NCBI RefSeq assembly: GCF_014839805.1
Contig: NC_051121.1
Location: 913,116-977,115, forward strand
Source: Manduca sexta
Taxonomy: Eukaryota > Arthropoda > Insecta > Lepidoptera > Sphingidae
Direction: 5' to 3'
DNA length: 64,000 nucleotides
This document shows positions 53,072 through 63,888 of this stretch, piece by piece. The notes under the pieces are model-generated. The model saw only the letters and a list, made by a program, of their open reading frames with translations, was not told the origin of the DNA and searched no databases. The translations under genes were made by a program, and so were the position numbers. Every line of letters begins with the position of its first letter. Position 1 is the stretch's first letter.

Positions 53072-54488
53072 AATAGGGGACCGGACAAATTTTCAGAAGG
53101 TGTTTTAAATTGATCATTGTGGATATAAATAGCCAAGAAAAATAGTATTTTGCACAAATAAAGCTTAAAAAGTACATAAAACCATGCCTAAATGTTAAAT
53201 AGCTATAATTCCCGCGCAAACGCTACATTATGTCATTTCGTCTCGTGTGACGTCATACGTGGATAAAGCAACTTGACAAGTCTTGTCATTTGAACAGTGA
53301 TTCAATAATGCCAGATTAGGAATATTTACCCTAGATTTAGGGTAAAACTGAATCAGCAGGGTATTTTTATGGTTATTTTTGGGGTAATTCTACGAGTTAA
53401 GGTATTAAAGCTATTGTTTCACGGTATTGTAATAAATATTGAGCTTAGAGAAAGATGTTTCCTACAAAAATTGTAGGCCATGAAACAATTAAGTATAATT
53501 TTTTATCCAATACAATTTTCGTGTACAGCTAGTTGTTCCTAATAAAATGAGATAATTAAATTAATAATTATTGAAGTGGAAGTGAAGAAAGAAGTGGCGT
53601 CTGCATAGATAACGATATAGAAAAAAAAGTACCGAATTATTTATGATTGGTGGGTAAAATTTTAAATTCCAAATAATCCTGGGGTAAAGAGAAATTATGA
53701 TTTGGCAACACTGCATAGACCGTGTTAATCTCAGGTTACTGTGTAACAACCAGAATTCTATATAAATAAATATTCTATTCCATATCATGTGGCAGCTAAA
53801 ACATAAATAAATACATCTCATAACCATAACCTCCCTGGGTGTACAAATGATTTAATTAATTGAAATATTCATCGATTTATTTTAAACCGAAACACTATTT
53901 TTTATTTACTTACATCAAAGTGATCCTCACAGAACTAAATCGGTGAGTCTGCAGACATTCCGACGTAGGTTCGTCTTGCTAACTGTAACCACTTTATTAG
54001 TATATCTGTTTTTCGTGGTACATCAATAAATAATTTGTTTGGTAAAGATATAGAAGTATTATTACATTCAGGTAAGACGCACCAACAATATTTTTTGCGG
54101 TCCATTATGATTAACGATTAAACAATCTGTAAACGTTAAGCTGGAAGATAGTAACAACGTCCCGTATAAAGTAATATTAATTATTAGAGCAGTTCTGTGA
54201 CAAAAAACACATTTAAAGTATTAAAATAACACAACGCGGTATGACATCCAGATGACGTCTGTTTGTTTACATTTTACCCACGTGTGACGTCATGCGCCGT
54301 GATTGGTGTTTCATTTGCCGTAAAGAATAGACTAAAAATACTATAATTATTGTATTTTATTTATTGATTTAAAAATACAAATCACAACTCTTTTACAAAA
54401 ACAAATATGAGATAATATTTTTAATATTACAAACTTTACTTTAAACTGAATTTCAGATTTTTTGGTAATACCTGTCCGGTCCCCTATT
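53072..54488. mobile_element. Candidate 1.4-kb DNA transposon with AATAGGGGACCGGACA ends
   Basis: Perfect 16-bp terminal inverted repeats: AATAGGGGACCGGACA at 53072 and TGTCCGGTCCCCTATT ending at 54488. TGACGTCA occurs near each end (53248, 54285). No transposase frame is visible, so it would be nonautonomous or a composite of two copies. It occupies much of the space between the Cyp40 and AP-1 mu genes. Confidence 0.6.
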
Positions 54489-54719
54489 GATATTTTTTTA
54501 AAATTTATGATGTCCTATTTCTAAAGTGAAATTGACAACATTTGCATTTTATTATCATATTATAATCATTCTTATTATATGTTATATTCATTTTATAACA
54601 ACTTTTCTTTGGGGGTTCAGGGCGAATTAAATTGGAAAAGCCGTGATTTACGACTAACATTTTATTATTACCACATAATCATTATTACATACAGCTCCAC
54701 GATATAAGCGAAAATACAT

Positions 54720-54930
54720 TTAAGTATTATAAACGGTATCGTGACGGAGCTCGGGTGATGCGTGTGCACGTGTGGCGAGGGCTGGCAACGGACTGGCAAC
54801 GCGTCCCCGAGCCGCTACGTGGCTTGCTATTGGCCGAGCAGTAACGCGAGGCCATAGGTAAAACGGTTCGTGCCTGCGCGCTGATCGTTCGGCGCGTTTT
54901 AAAATTCGGACACGTTATAATTTTTATTAT
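54720..54930. promoter_or_regulatory. CpG-rich block between divergent genes, possible promoter
   Basis: An isolated GC-rich stretch (GAGCTCGGGTGATGCGTGTG, CTGATCGTTCGGCGCG) with an inverted CCAAT box (CTATTGGCCGAG) lies between the Cyp40 and AP-1 mu start codons. A promoter role is inferred only from composition and position. Confidence 0.3.
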
Positions 54931-55954
54931 ATACATATAATGAAAAAAGCTCCTAATAATATCCCAAAAATATTTCGCCCCTAAAAAATCTCGTATACTA
55001 CTTAATTATCCCACGATATTTAGGGGGATTATCTCTAAGTTGGAAGCCCTTGATCGGATATTTATCTATTTGAACGTGAGCCGAGGATGTAGACAAAAGA
55101 TCAAACAATCGATATTTATCTCCGAGTCATGAATTTTGCAACTGATTTACAACAGGATAAGGTATAGATATTTATTAAATGTAAGTAAATTGTTATAACG
55201 TAATCATAATAAAATTATTTAAACACTTATCATAGCTCTTTATTGTAAATTTTACTTTTTTTTTATTTTCTACTTTTTTTATAACTTCGCGTCGTGTAGG
55301 AATGTGAAAACTTTTGAACAATGTGTAAGGTAAGCATCTGTTTTACAGATTCTGAATGCTGTGTTTGAATTCATAATGCAATTCCGGAGTAAGCCCCTAT
55401 ACACCAGCCAAATTACAAGTTCTAGTGTTGTCAAGCGATTGTTTCTTTCGTAGAATATTACTTCAAAAAACATTATAATATTACTTATTCTATGCGATTT
55501 TTCACCATTAGGAATTATCGGGTAAATGAAGTTCTAAAGGTAATTTTTAAAACTTATAGGCTACAATGTTTGTATGATTATCACGTTTTTCTCCGATAAA
55601 TGGAAAATTAGGGTCTTTTTTGTTGCCCACTTGCTTACAAGATTGGGCGACTTTAGGAAGTTGGACGACTATCCATATGGCAACACTGTCGACATCGAAA
55701 ATTTTGACATCTCAATTTTGGTGACAATTTCACACGTATGTTTGTCCAAGATAATGTAGATAATTTTACATAAAAACCTAATTTCACAAGTAAGTACAGC
55801 AATATTGTTCTATAATTCCATATACCTTTAATTTATTACCTAAGTCTCAGTTTAAAATTCCAGTATTTGTGCCATAAAGTTGACCATTTATAAACAAGTT
55901 TTGTGGTCGCGATTAAACTCATAATGTTGTAATTTTGTCATTTCAGCGTTAAAG
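54931..55954 (+). other. AP-1 mu upstream region with predicted 5' UTR intron
   Basis: A consensus donor GTAAGT at 55790 and an acceptor TTTCAG ending at 55946 bracket a 157-bp candidate intron that ends 8 bases before the ATG. The stretch CATATGGCAACACTGTCGAC (near 55674) could lie close to the start site. Transcript ends are inferred. Confidence 0.45.
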
Positions 55955-57223
55955 ATGTCTTCTTCGGCGATTTACATCCTAGATGTAAAAGGCAAAGTCC
56001 TTATTTCAAGGAATTACCGGGGCGATGTCGACATGGGTGTCATAGACAAGTTCATGCCTCTACTCATGGAGAAAGAAGAGGAAGGTATGCTCACTCCACT
56101 ATTGCAGACCAGCGAATGCACATTCTCTTACATCAAAACGAACAATCTTTACATCGTTTCAACTACTAAGAAAAACGCTAACATTGCATTGGTATTTGTT
56201 TTTCTTTACAAAATTGTTGAAGTCATGACTGAGTACTTCAAAGAACTGGAAGAGGAGAGTATCCGTGACAATTTCGTTGTCATTTACGAGCTCCTCGACG
56301 AACTCATCGACTTTGGATACCCACAGACCACCGATAGTAAGATCCTTCAAGAATATATCACTCAGGAGGGACACAAACTAGAAATGCAGCCTAGAATACC
56401 TATGGCTGTAACAAATGCGGTGTCTTGGAGATCTGAAGGCATCAAGTACAGGAAAAACGAAGTATTCCTAGATGTTATAGAGTCTGTCAATTTGTTAGCT
56501 AACTCAAACGGAAATGTCTTGAGGAGTGAAATTGTTGGAGCTATTAAAATGAGAGTGTATCTCTCTGGTATGCCAGAATTGAGACTTGGTTTAAATGATA
56601 AAGTACTGTTCGAGAGTACTGGCAGAGGGAAGTCCAAGTCTGTTGAATTAGAAGACGTAAAGTTCCATCAGTGCGTCAGGTTGTCAAGATTTGAAAATGA
56701 CAGGACCATCTCTTTCATACCTCCAGATGGAGAGTTTGAGTTGATGTCCTACAGACTGAACACTCATGTGAAACCATTAATTTGGATTGAATCCGTCATT
56801 GAACGTCATGCGCACTCTCGAGTGGAGTATATGATAAAAGCCAAGTCTCAGTTCAAAAGACGTTCCACAGCAAATAATGTTGAGATCATAATTCCAGTAC
56901 CCGCTGATGCTGACTCACCCAAATTCAAAACTACTATTGGCAGTGTAAAATATACTCCAGAGCAGAATGCCATAACTTGGTCAATTAAATCATTCCCAGG
57001 AGGTAAGGAGTACTTAATGCGTGCTCACTTCGGTCTACCCTCCGTTGAATGTGAGGAGGTGGATGGAAAGCCCCCTATTCAAGTTAAATTCGAAATTCCA
57101 TACTTTACCACTTCTGGTATACAAGTGAGGTACCTGAAGATTATTGAGAAGAGTGGCTACCAAGCGTTGCCGTGGGTTAGGTATATAACCCAGAACGGAG
57201 ACTATCAGCTAAGAACTAACTAA
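55955..57223 (+). CDS. AP1M1: AP-1 complex subunit mu (clathrin adaptor)
   Basis: Medium (mu) chain of the AP-1 adaptor, which recruits clathrin and sorts cargo with tyrosine-based signals at the trans-Golgi network and endosomes. The 422 codons form one uninterrupted exon, the usual family length. Residues 1 to about 140 form the longin-like domain (MSSSAIYILDVKGKVLISRN, then IYELLDELIDFGYPQTT). From about 165 to the end is the mu homology domain (RKNEVFLDVIESVNLL, VGAIKMRVYLSGMPELRLG, IPYFTTSGIQVRYLKIIEKS). MSSSAIYILD and the SGIQVRYLKI region favour AP-1 over AP-2. The ATG follows a splice acceptor by eight bases. A polyadenylation signal AATAAA lies at 57393. It is divergent from Cyp40 and convergent with the MADF gene. 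Confidence 0.97.
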   Translation: MSSSAIYILDVKGKVLISRNYRGDVDMGVIDKFMPLLMEKEEEGMLTPLLQTSECTFSYIKTNNLYIVSTTKKNANIALVFVFLYKIVEVMTEYFKELEEESIRDNFVVIYELLDELIDFGYPQTTDSKILQEYITQEGHKLEMQPRIPMAVTNAVSWRSEGIKYRKNEVFLDVIESVNLLANSNGNVLRSEIVGAIKMRVYLSGMPELRLGLNDKVLFESTGRGKSKSVELEDVKFHQCVRLSRFENDRTISFIPPDGEFELMSYRLNTHVKPLIWIESVIERHAHSRVEYMIKAKSQFKRRSTANNVEIIIPVPADADSPKFKTTIGSVKYTPEQNAITWSIKSFPGGKEYLMRAHFGLPSVECEEVDGKPPIQVKFEIPYFTTSGIQVRYLKIIEKSGYQALPWVRYITQNGDYQLRTN

Positions 57224-58489
57224 GCGTTCACCACATTCCATTGAGGGCTATACAGCAGAAGTACTATTTGTTACTGTATGCAACATAATTTACTAATATT
57301 ATACTATGTATTTTTCAGTTTTGCCACACCCATAATTTTAAATAGTCTGTTTACAGGAAATGTATACTGTCCTAGTTCTCACATATACATACAATAAAAA
57401 CCCTGCCCCACAGTAGTGTGCTAAGTTGTTTGCCAGCTATACATATCTTAAATATAATTACTGTGCAAAATTCGGCATTGGTTCAATAGGTTTCGGTGGG
57501 CATTCCACATTAATGAGTCAATGTGTTAATCAGTTAGTCAGGCCTATTATTTGTAAATTTGTATAAATTTAATATGTTATATTTACCAATTATTATATTC
57601 TTTTTACACCTTCTGCTGTACGTCTTCACTTATACATTAAGATGCACATATTTTTAATTTGATTGCGTTATGTTATGTATTATGGTATTAAGTAGAGCAA
57701 GATAGTATTATTTATACAGTTATGACAAATTAATATCCATCATGTGAAGTAAAATGTAATTAAATAAATAATCTACTTAAACATTAATGAAATGGCTTTT
57801 TACTAGTCCCTAAACACATGATTGCTATTTATATGGGATTCAGTGTTAACACTAAATATATTTTGTAATAAAGCATTATTTTAGTAACCATTTATGTGCT
57901 TTATATCAAAAACTATTTGTTCTAGGTTGAAAGACTTGTTTTTTCTTTGTTCTGGCATGGCAAAAGGTTGCCTACAGTATGCAAGCACTCTTATTCCAGT
58001 TTATATTACATTGTAGCCGGTGTAATTAGTACCTAATATGTATTGCCATGAGGTACTTTGTAATAGCAATTGTTTGGTTTTTTGGTAGTTTGCATGGCTA
58101 CTGTTTATGAAGAGCTGTGTTGTTGACCAAAAGGTATATGTCTGGTCTATTCCATGACATGTAGTAAGTTAAACAAAGATTTTTACACAGTTTCAAAACA
58201 ATGTTAGTATATATTTTAACATTTTATTAATAATCAATATTCCTTATTATACCTATATTTTTTTATTTACATTTTCTAGGATTCACATTTAACAGCAACT
58301 TTGGAGAAACCACAAGAGATAACAAAGCAATGTGCTATGTGGAAATCAACAGCTTTTAGCTGAACGGAATGTTATCTAAAAGCTGTTGTTTTCTGTTCCC
58401 TTGTGCTAACATATATTTCATCTAACAGACATCTCTGCAAAGCTGTACTTATGTAAGTAACACAATCATCCTTCACTTTAGCAGTAATG
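57224..58489. other. Shared 3' flank of AP-1 mu and the MADF gene
   Basis: AT-rich UTR-like DNA. AATAAA occurs on the plus strand at 57393 and again near 57766 and 57869, giving possible long and short 3' UTRs for AP-1 mu. Near 58345-58390 a hairpin (CAACAGCTTTTAGCTGAAC, then AAAAGCTGTTG) is seen. No further gene. Confidence 0.5.
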
Positions 58490-60136
58490 TCAAATGTAAT
58501 CCGGAGAAGGAGTCTTTAAATGTGAATAATTACTATGAGTAGAAATATCTTTAGAAATCTCTATTTTAGAGTCAATACTGAGTTTTCTAGTTCTACCTAG
58601 AAAAATTATTTCAGAAATTAATTTCTCTGCCACATGCCTTTGGAACTTGGATACTTGTGTTAACTGTTCCCCTACATACAATCCAAATGGATTGTGTTTT
58701 ACATCCTCCTGTTGCAATAATAACTTAGCTGTGTCATATAATTTTAGTTTTTTCTTTTCCAATAAACCTATACCTCCAGGACTTTTTATTTGTTTAGTAG
58801 CAAACCTTGTTTTTGGTCTTACTATTGATGGTTCGTTCTCTTGGGATTCCTGAAAAACATTGACATTGATTATTACATTTCCAGGAAAAAAAAAAGAATG
58901 ATTTTATAGCTTAAGGGAATCTCTACCACTCGTAAAAGTATAAGAATAATCTGTAAAAGGTTAGCAACTTATAGAGAATTGAATGTTAAGTGGTGATAAG
59001 TTTTTATTATTTTGCTTTCAACTGTGATCAACTTACAAAATGCACTTATATAATAAAGAAAAGCAATGACCACCCCTATTTTTTTTCATGTTATTTCTTT
59101 GCTTCAACAAATTTTTCAAACAAACTAGGCATCTACTGGGTAGGTGACGCCATCTTGCTTATGTTTAAATGTCAGTTGTTGAGCAATAATATTATTTAAT
59201 TACATTGTATCTAATGTAATTATTGCTCATAATGCATTTATCTCAGAATGTACAGCACAATTAATCACCATGCAATGCTTTGTCATTCAAAGTTCTGAAT
59301 GGAGTTGCTTCTGTTTATGGGCAGTTGAGCCATGGGACAAGGAGATTGCTTGTGGTATTGTGCAGCAAAATAAAGTAAGTTTTACTTACTTCATCACTAT
59401 TAAGAGTATCAATTCCGCTAGTGCATTGTTCTTCATTGTTATCAATGAACTTTAGAAGATTGAAGTACCACAAATTAGGTGTATAGGTACTACTAGACTT
59501 TGGAGACATTTGCTTTGATAGTTTCATCTGCAAAGTTTACAAATATAGGATACATTTAGTGAACATGTTAGGGTGTAGCTAGTAATTGTCCAGGTGGAGG
59601 GGGAACTTTGTATTAAAAGAAACACTTCTGTATACTTGCAGATTTGATAATCTTGGTAATTTCAAAAATTTATAGTAGTAGCCTCAAAATCTTATGAGTA
59701 GGTATGCAGGCACAAACCACCCAGACCCCTTCTAAACATGTAGATTTTTTGCCATACACTTCTACATTAAACATACTTATACACATAAGATTATAATGTT
59801 ATATCCATACCCACTTACTAACTGTAATTTTTAATAACTGGGGTTTCCAAGCCTGTCCATAGTTAACACAATGCAAAACTATTAAATTTATTGCATGTTT
59901 TAACATACCCTTCTCACTTCCCTTCTGTACCCATGTCGCAAAGAATCTATCCTTTTTCTTGCTGTCATAATTGTTGCTTTAGGTTCCAATTCCCTTAGTT
60001 TTCCCGCCAACAGTCCCCATGCTTGGTACCTTTTTTTTTTGTTTTTATAATATTCGGACTCCACATCCCACAGGCACGTAAGATCTTTATAGAGTTGCAA
60101 AAACTCCGTCAATATTTGACGTTCTCGTTTCGCCAT
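58490..60136 (-). CDS. MADF-BESS domain protein, three exons, 241 aa
   Basis: Probable DNA-binding regulator of the insect MADF-BESS family (Myb/SANT-like). The ATG is at 60136. Exons: 60136-59909 (76 codons, donor G|GTATGT), 59527-59390 (46 codons, acceptor TTTGCAG, donor GAA|GTAAGT), 58849-58490 (119 codons plus TGA, acceptor TTTTTCAG). All junctions are phase 0. The MADF part covers residues 8 to about 105, with ILTEFLQLYKDLTCLWDVES, KRYQAWGLLAGKL and, in exon 2, LWYFNLLKFI. Exon 3 carries a BESS-like stretch (NPFGLYVGEQLTQV, then FQRHVAEKLISEIIFLGR). The specific target is unknown. The gene appears intact and is tail to tail with AP-1 mu. Confidence 0.88.
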
Positions 60137-61609
60137 CTCAACTGTTGTTTACAAACAGTACTGTACAAAGCGTATAGGTATTTATTTTTATTCTAATCTA
60201 CTGTAGTTTCTTCTCAGTCGTTGGTGGATGACAGTAGTGTGAAATAATGATGAAAAGTGAAAACAATATTTACTTATCTCCCGGTCGGAGAGAAACAGGT
60301 TATTCGAATAAAGAATAAATTGACCAGCCCATGATTTCGAATTGGTTTGAACTTCTAGGGTTAAAATCAGAGAATTGCAAGCACTAGGTTACTGCAACTG
60401 AATTGTATGCCAAACTTGAATAAGGTCATCAAGTAACATAGCTGCTACTTATAGTTTTAAACTAATAGTAAGTTTAAGGCGGATCCGTTCATGGCTCCGC
60501 CGCAATTTTTTCGCTAGATGGCATTGAAGTCACAAAAAGTCACATTTTTTATAATTACGTCCAAAATACTTTGTTTCTAGAAAATTTTTTGCTATATGCT
60601 AGAGGTATATACTATGCTACAATTTATCTATATATTTATTTTGCTTCATCATAACGAATATCTGAGAATAGTACCGTTTAAGTTAGCTGAAGCAGAAAGA
60701 TCGGTATTTCGTGTACATATACGCACGCACACATATCGAAAGTAATTTTTATATAGGACCACTAGATGGTACTAATGCAGAAAACATATTTCAAGGTCTC
60801 GAAAAATTGAACGTAATCTCTCGTATCGCATCTTTGTTGGTGCATATTTATAATGGATGACGAAAAATTGGGAATAAATAAATTAAAATACTGTATTTTA
60901 TAGCTTGGCAAAAAGTGTAGAAATGGAACTAATCCTTTATTTTACCTGGCAACATTATCACATTTTTGACGTTTGTGAAGTTTTATAAATAGTGTCGGTG
61001 TTGTCTTTTATTAAAATTTTGCAATAAGAACAAGAAGATACTATTCGCGATACAAAATGAATAAGCCGCGAATAATAAGGTTCGCGAGAGAAATTATATA
61101 TAATACTTTTACCGACCATGTCTAGCTGAACAAGAAGCAAAAACAATTCTATCGGATCTGGTAAGTGGAAGTTTATTTTGTTAATAATTTAAGTGTACTT
61201 TATAAGTTTTGATGAGTCTGGAGTGATTTTTACTACTTGCTCTAAGTATTTTTCTATATCTTGCAATATATTATCAAGCCCGTAGGTAATGTTTACATTC
61301 ATATGACAAAATTAGTTTAAAGATTGTCCACGTCATCTTGAGATACTTGCATCAATAATTAGTAATTACTAATTGAGGTGTAGTGTAGGTAGGTAGGTAG
61401 AGGTAGAGTGGTAAGGGTTCCACCTTACTACTGTGATTTAAATCTCATTGAGCTTATATGGGGCATAGCAAAACAGAAGCAGCTCATATTGTATAAAATA
61501 TTAATGTTATAATAATGAAATGATTCATTCAAAGTACAGGTTTAATAATAATTTACAATTTAATATTCATTTATTATCCAAATCAAAAGTAATTATTTGT
61601 TTGTTAAAG
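60137..61609. other. MADF upstream region
   Basis: Presumed promoter side of the MADF gene. Two motifs resembling a CTCF core are present: CGCTAGATGGC (60512) and CCACTAGATGGT (60759). A GTAG microsatellite lies near 61386. No coding exon is convincing. Confidence 0.4.
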
Positions 61610-61900
61610 GAAGCATATGTGAGTGCGTTTCAAGACATAACCGAAGATGATTGGAAAATCTCATGTCAACATGTAAGAAAAATTTAAAATGACTATTACA
61701 AGAGAGAACATACCCTGTAAGAGGACATTGAAAGAATTATAATAAATCTTAAAGATGACAGTAGTAGTTCTTCAGAATCACAGGATGACTGTCCAGCCAG
61801 CTCCAGTCATGAAAATATGGACATTGATTTTACTGAAATACAATATTTGGAAGAAAGTTTTTGGTTTTATTTGTTTTTAAGTAAAATGCCACAATTCTGA
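61610..61900 (+). pseudogene. Transposase-like C-terminal tail, two in-frame stops
   Basis: The plus frame reads EAYVSAFQDITEDDWKISCQ and HVRKI, then TAA, NDYYKREHTL, then TAA, EDIERIIINLKDDSSSSSES and on to a final TGA. The pattern W..C..HV.KI..Y...E, then an acidic/Ser-rich end, resembles the C-terminus of insect DDE transposases related to Tc1/mariner. The two stops leave it dead. No catalytic part is found upstream. Confidence 0.55.
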
Positions 61901-62224
61901 AATGATTTCTCAAACTTAAAACATGACATACTCTAATTAAATTTGAATACAATGGCAAATGATTTACCAGTTTATAGTTTTATATTTTTATTATAGATAA
62001 CAAATCACATTTGTCTGGCTAATTTTACAAAAGTAACACTATGTACAAATTATATTATAAATTACGAATGGAAAGAGTAGTAAATTTTTCCTCTTCTCAT
62101 AGTTGCCAAATACATGCGGTGGCCGAATCTGAAAATCATCAGCCATGGAACTAGGCTGACCATTGCTCTACGTACAATAATTTATTGCACAGTAGTTCTT
62201 CAGTAACCTTGGTTTCAAAATATT
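61901..62224. other. Intergenic, nothing recognised
   Basis: AT-rich between the transposase relic and a possible small gene. No repeat or RNA gene is seen. Confidence 0.4.
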
Positions 62225-62852
62225 TCATCCATAGTGTGGAAGCTTTGTATTAGCTAAAATCTGAAATGTGAGTAGTAATATAGTATATGTTTATCCACAT
62301 TACATTATCAATTCAAGTTCAATGTTTAGTCGGCCAAGTAAAAGGTGAATTACAATATTGACATATAGCAAGTTATCATGATAATTAGCATAGCATAGTA
62401 GTAGTTCACACCACCAGGTATTAATGATTACAAATACAAAACATTTATGTGAAGCATTAATTGTATCTGAACATTCCTTTTTTATTCTACTTCAATGTGT
62501 GGTGGGACCAGCAGTCTTTACCAAGAATGTTACACTAATAATTTAGTTGAGATTTTATGACACCAATCATATTTGAGGCATTCAAAATCCTATCACCCAT
62601 AAATGGTAACAAAACCTTGGAATCTCCGGCCTCATGATAATACAACTAACACTATGCCAAGGAGATAAAGGTCTATGGATATTGGATACAATAAATTACC
62701 TTGTGCACTGGTGTCAATTTTTTATTTAGTTCCCATGTTGTACTTTTTTCTTTCACATTAGCAAACACAGAAGAATCTCCATCTCTAATAAAATTTAAAT
62801 AATGGAGACTATGCATTTCTTCACTCTTGAAATTTTTTATTTTAGATTCCAT
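62225..62852 (-). CDS. Possible small two-exon gene, function unknown
   Basis: ATG at 62852 opens 51 codons to a donor AAG|GTAATT (exon 62852-62700). An acceptor ATTTCAG leads in phase to 12 codons including a TGA (62260-62225), giving a 62-aa protein. The first exon encodes a charged sequence (SEEMHSLHYLNFIRDGD, KEKSTTWELNKKL). A further acceptor-like TTACAG just upstream could feed a longer N-terminus. I do not recognise the product. The exact codon fit supports it, but the length is small enough for chance. Confidence 0.3.
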
Positions 62853-63642
62853 TGCCGTAAACGGCTCTGTAATTTTTACAGCAACTAGGTCTGTTTAAAT
62901 CTATTCTTTTCAATTCATAATATTGTCCTATTGTGAAACAGTATTTATTTTTGAAACCAATAAATAGGCTTTTTTGTTATTGCTGATAATTCAAGCCTGG
63001 AAAGAAAATTGTCATGAGATAGTATGCTAATGTAAAGGCATGAGTAATCTAATAAATAATAATTCCTATATTGTGTATGGAACTTCCATTCCTAATGATG
63101 AATCTAAGTTGTGACCATATAACCTTTTTAACTAGCCCCTTACATATAAACAGTAATATATAGAGTAGCATCCAATATATACCTTTTACACTGGCAATAA
63201 ATCTATCTTAGTCACCAGGTTTCTTTATTTCCGCAGTCAATTATTTGTCCCATGTATTGTCGTTTTTCAATTGCAAGAAATATAATACCAGCCATATTTG
63301 GCGAGTCCACAAAGATTATCATATGAGCCACTCGCGTGTAATATCTGCAAGCTGTTATGATTGCCCACATAAAGCATATTATGTTTGTGTTATCCCTTTC
63401 AGAACAATGGTGCCAAATTTCATCACACATGCTGCATTAAAATGTGGAAACACTATGAAAACCCTTTTGTTTTTCACTGGCATATTGAATTTGGAAACAA
63501 TAACCCGAGTATGTTTTGGCACATTAAATGCCCACTGAAGTTCGTGCTTCGAGTCCACAATCAGTTATCCAATTACCAATTGCAGATTGTTACTAGAAAT
63601 CATTTCCACAGGTAGTAGATAGGCATCGGTATCCGGTTGGGA
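62853..63642. other. Right-hand flank, broken reading frames
   Basis: At about 63390-63580 the minus strand has a protein-like stretch (WAFNVPKHTRVIVSKFNM, KNKRVFIVFPHF) in a frame interrupted by several stops. It could be a decayed gene or spliced exons, but no splice model resolves it. Confidence 0.3.
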
Positions 63643-63888
63643 TCAATTGGTTAGTTCTGGTTCCAACGCAGCTTCAGTTGTGCTAGCACTGACGGTGCAT
63701 GACGGAGCTTCATACAGATATTTTGGTATAGCACGTGTATACGTGTACATCAAAGGTGTACATACACCGAGACCACCATTATGTTGTCTTGTATCGAATC
63801 CTAAAGGCTGAACTAAACTCCTTGCAAATGTGATAACAAAAATTAGCGTCGTCGATAAATTCAAACAAAACATGAAACAGAAAATCAT
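63643..63888 (-). CDS. Possible secreted-protein exon, unrecognised
   Basis: From an ATG at 63888, 81 codons are open to a TGA. The first 22 or so residues are hydrophobic (MIFCFMFCLN, TTLIFVITFA), like a signal peptide. The rest is polar, with GFDTRQHNGGLGV and TVSASTTEAALEPEL. The same frame reads on after the stop in a protein-like way, so this may be part of a broken or spliced gene. No family is recognised. Confidence 0.25.
   Translation of the reverse strand: MIFCFMFCLNLSTTLIFVITFARSLVQPLGFDTRQHNGGLGVCTPLMYTYTRAIPKYLYEAPSCTVSASTTEAALEPELTN

Noticed and set aside
55955..57223. Processed retrocopy of AP-1 mu
   Set aside because: A splice acceptor directly before the ATG, a full open frame, no A-tail and no target duplication argue for the native gene.
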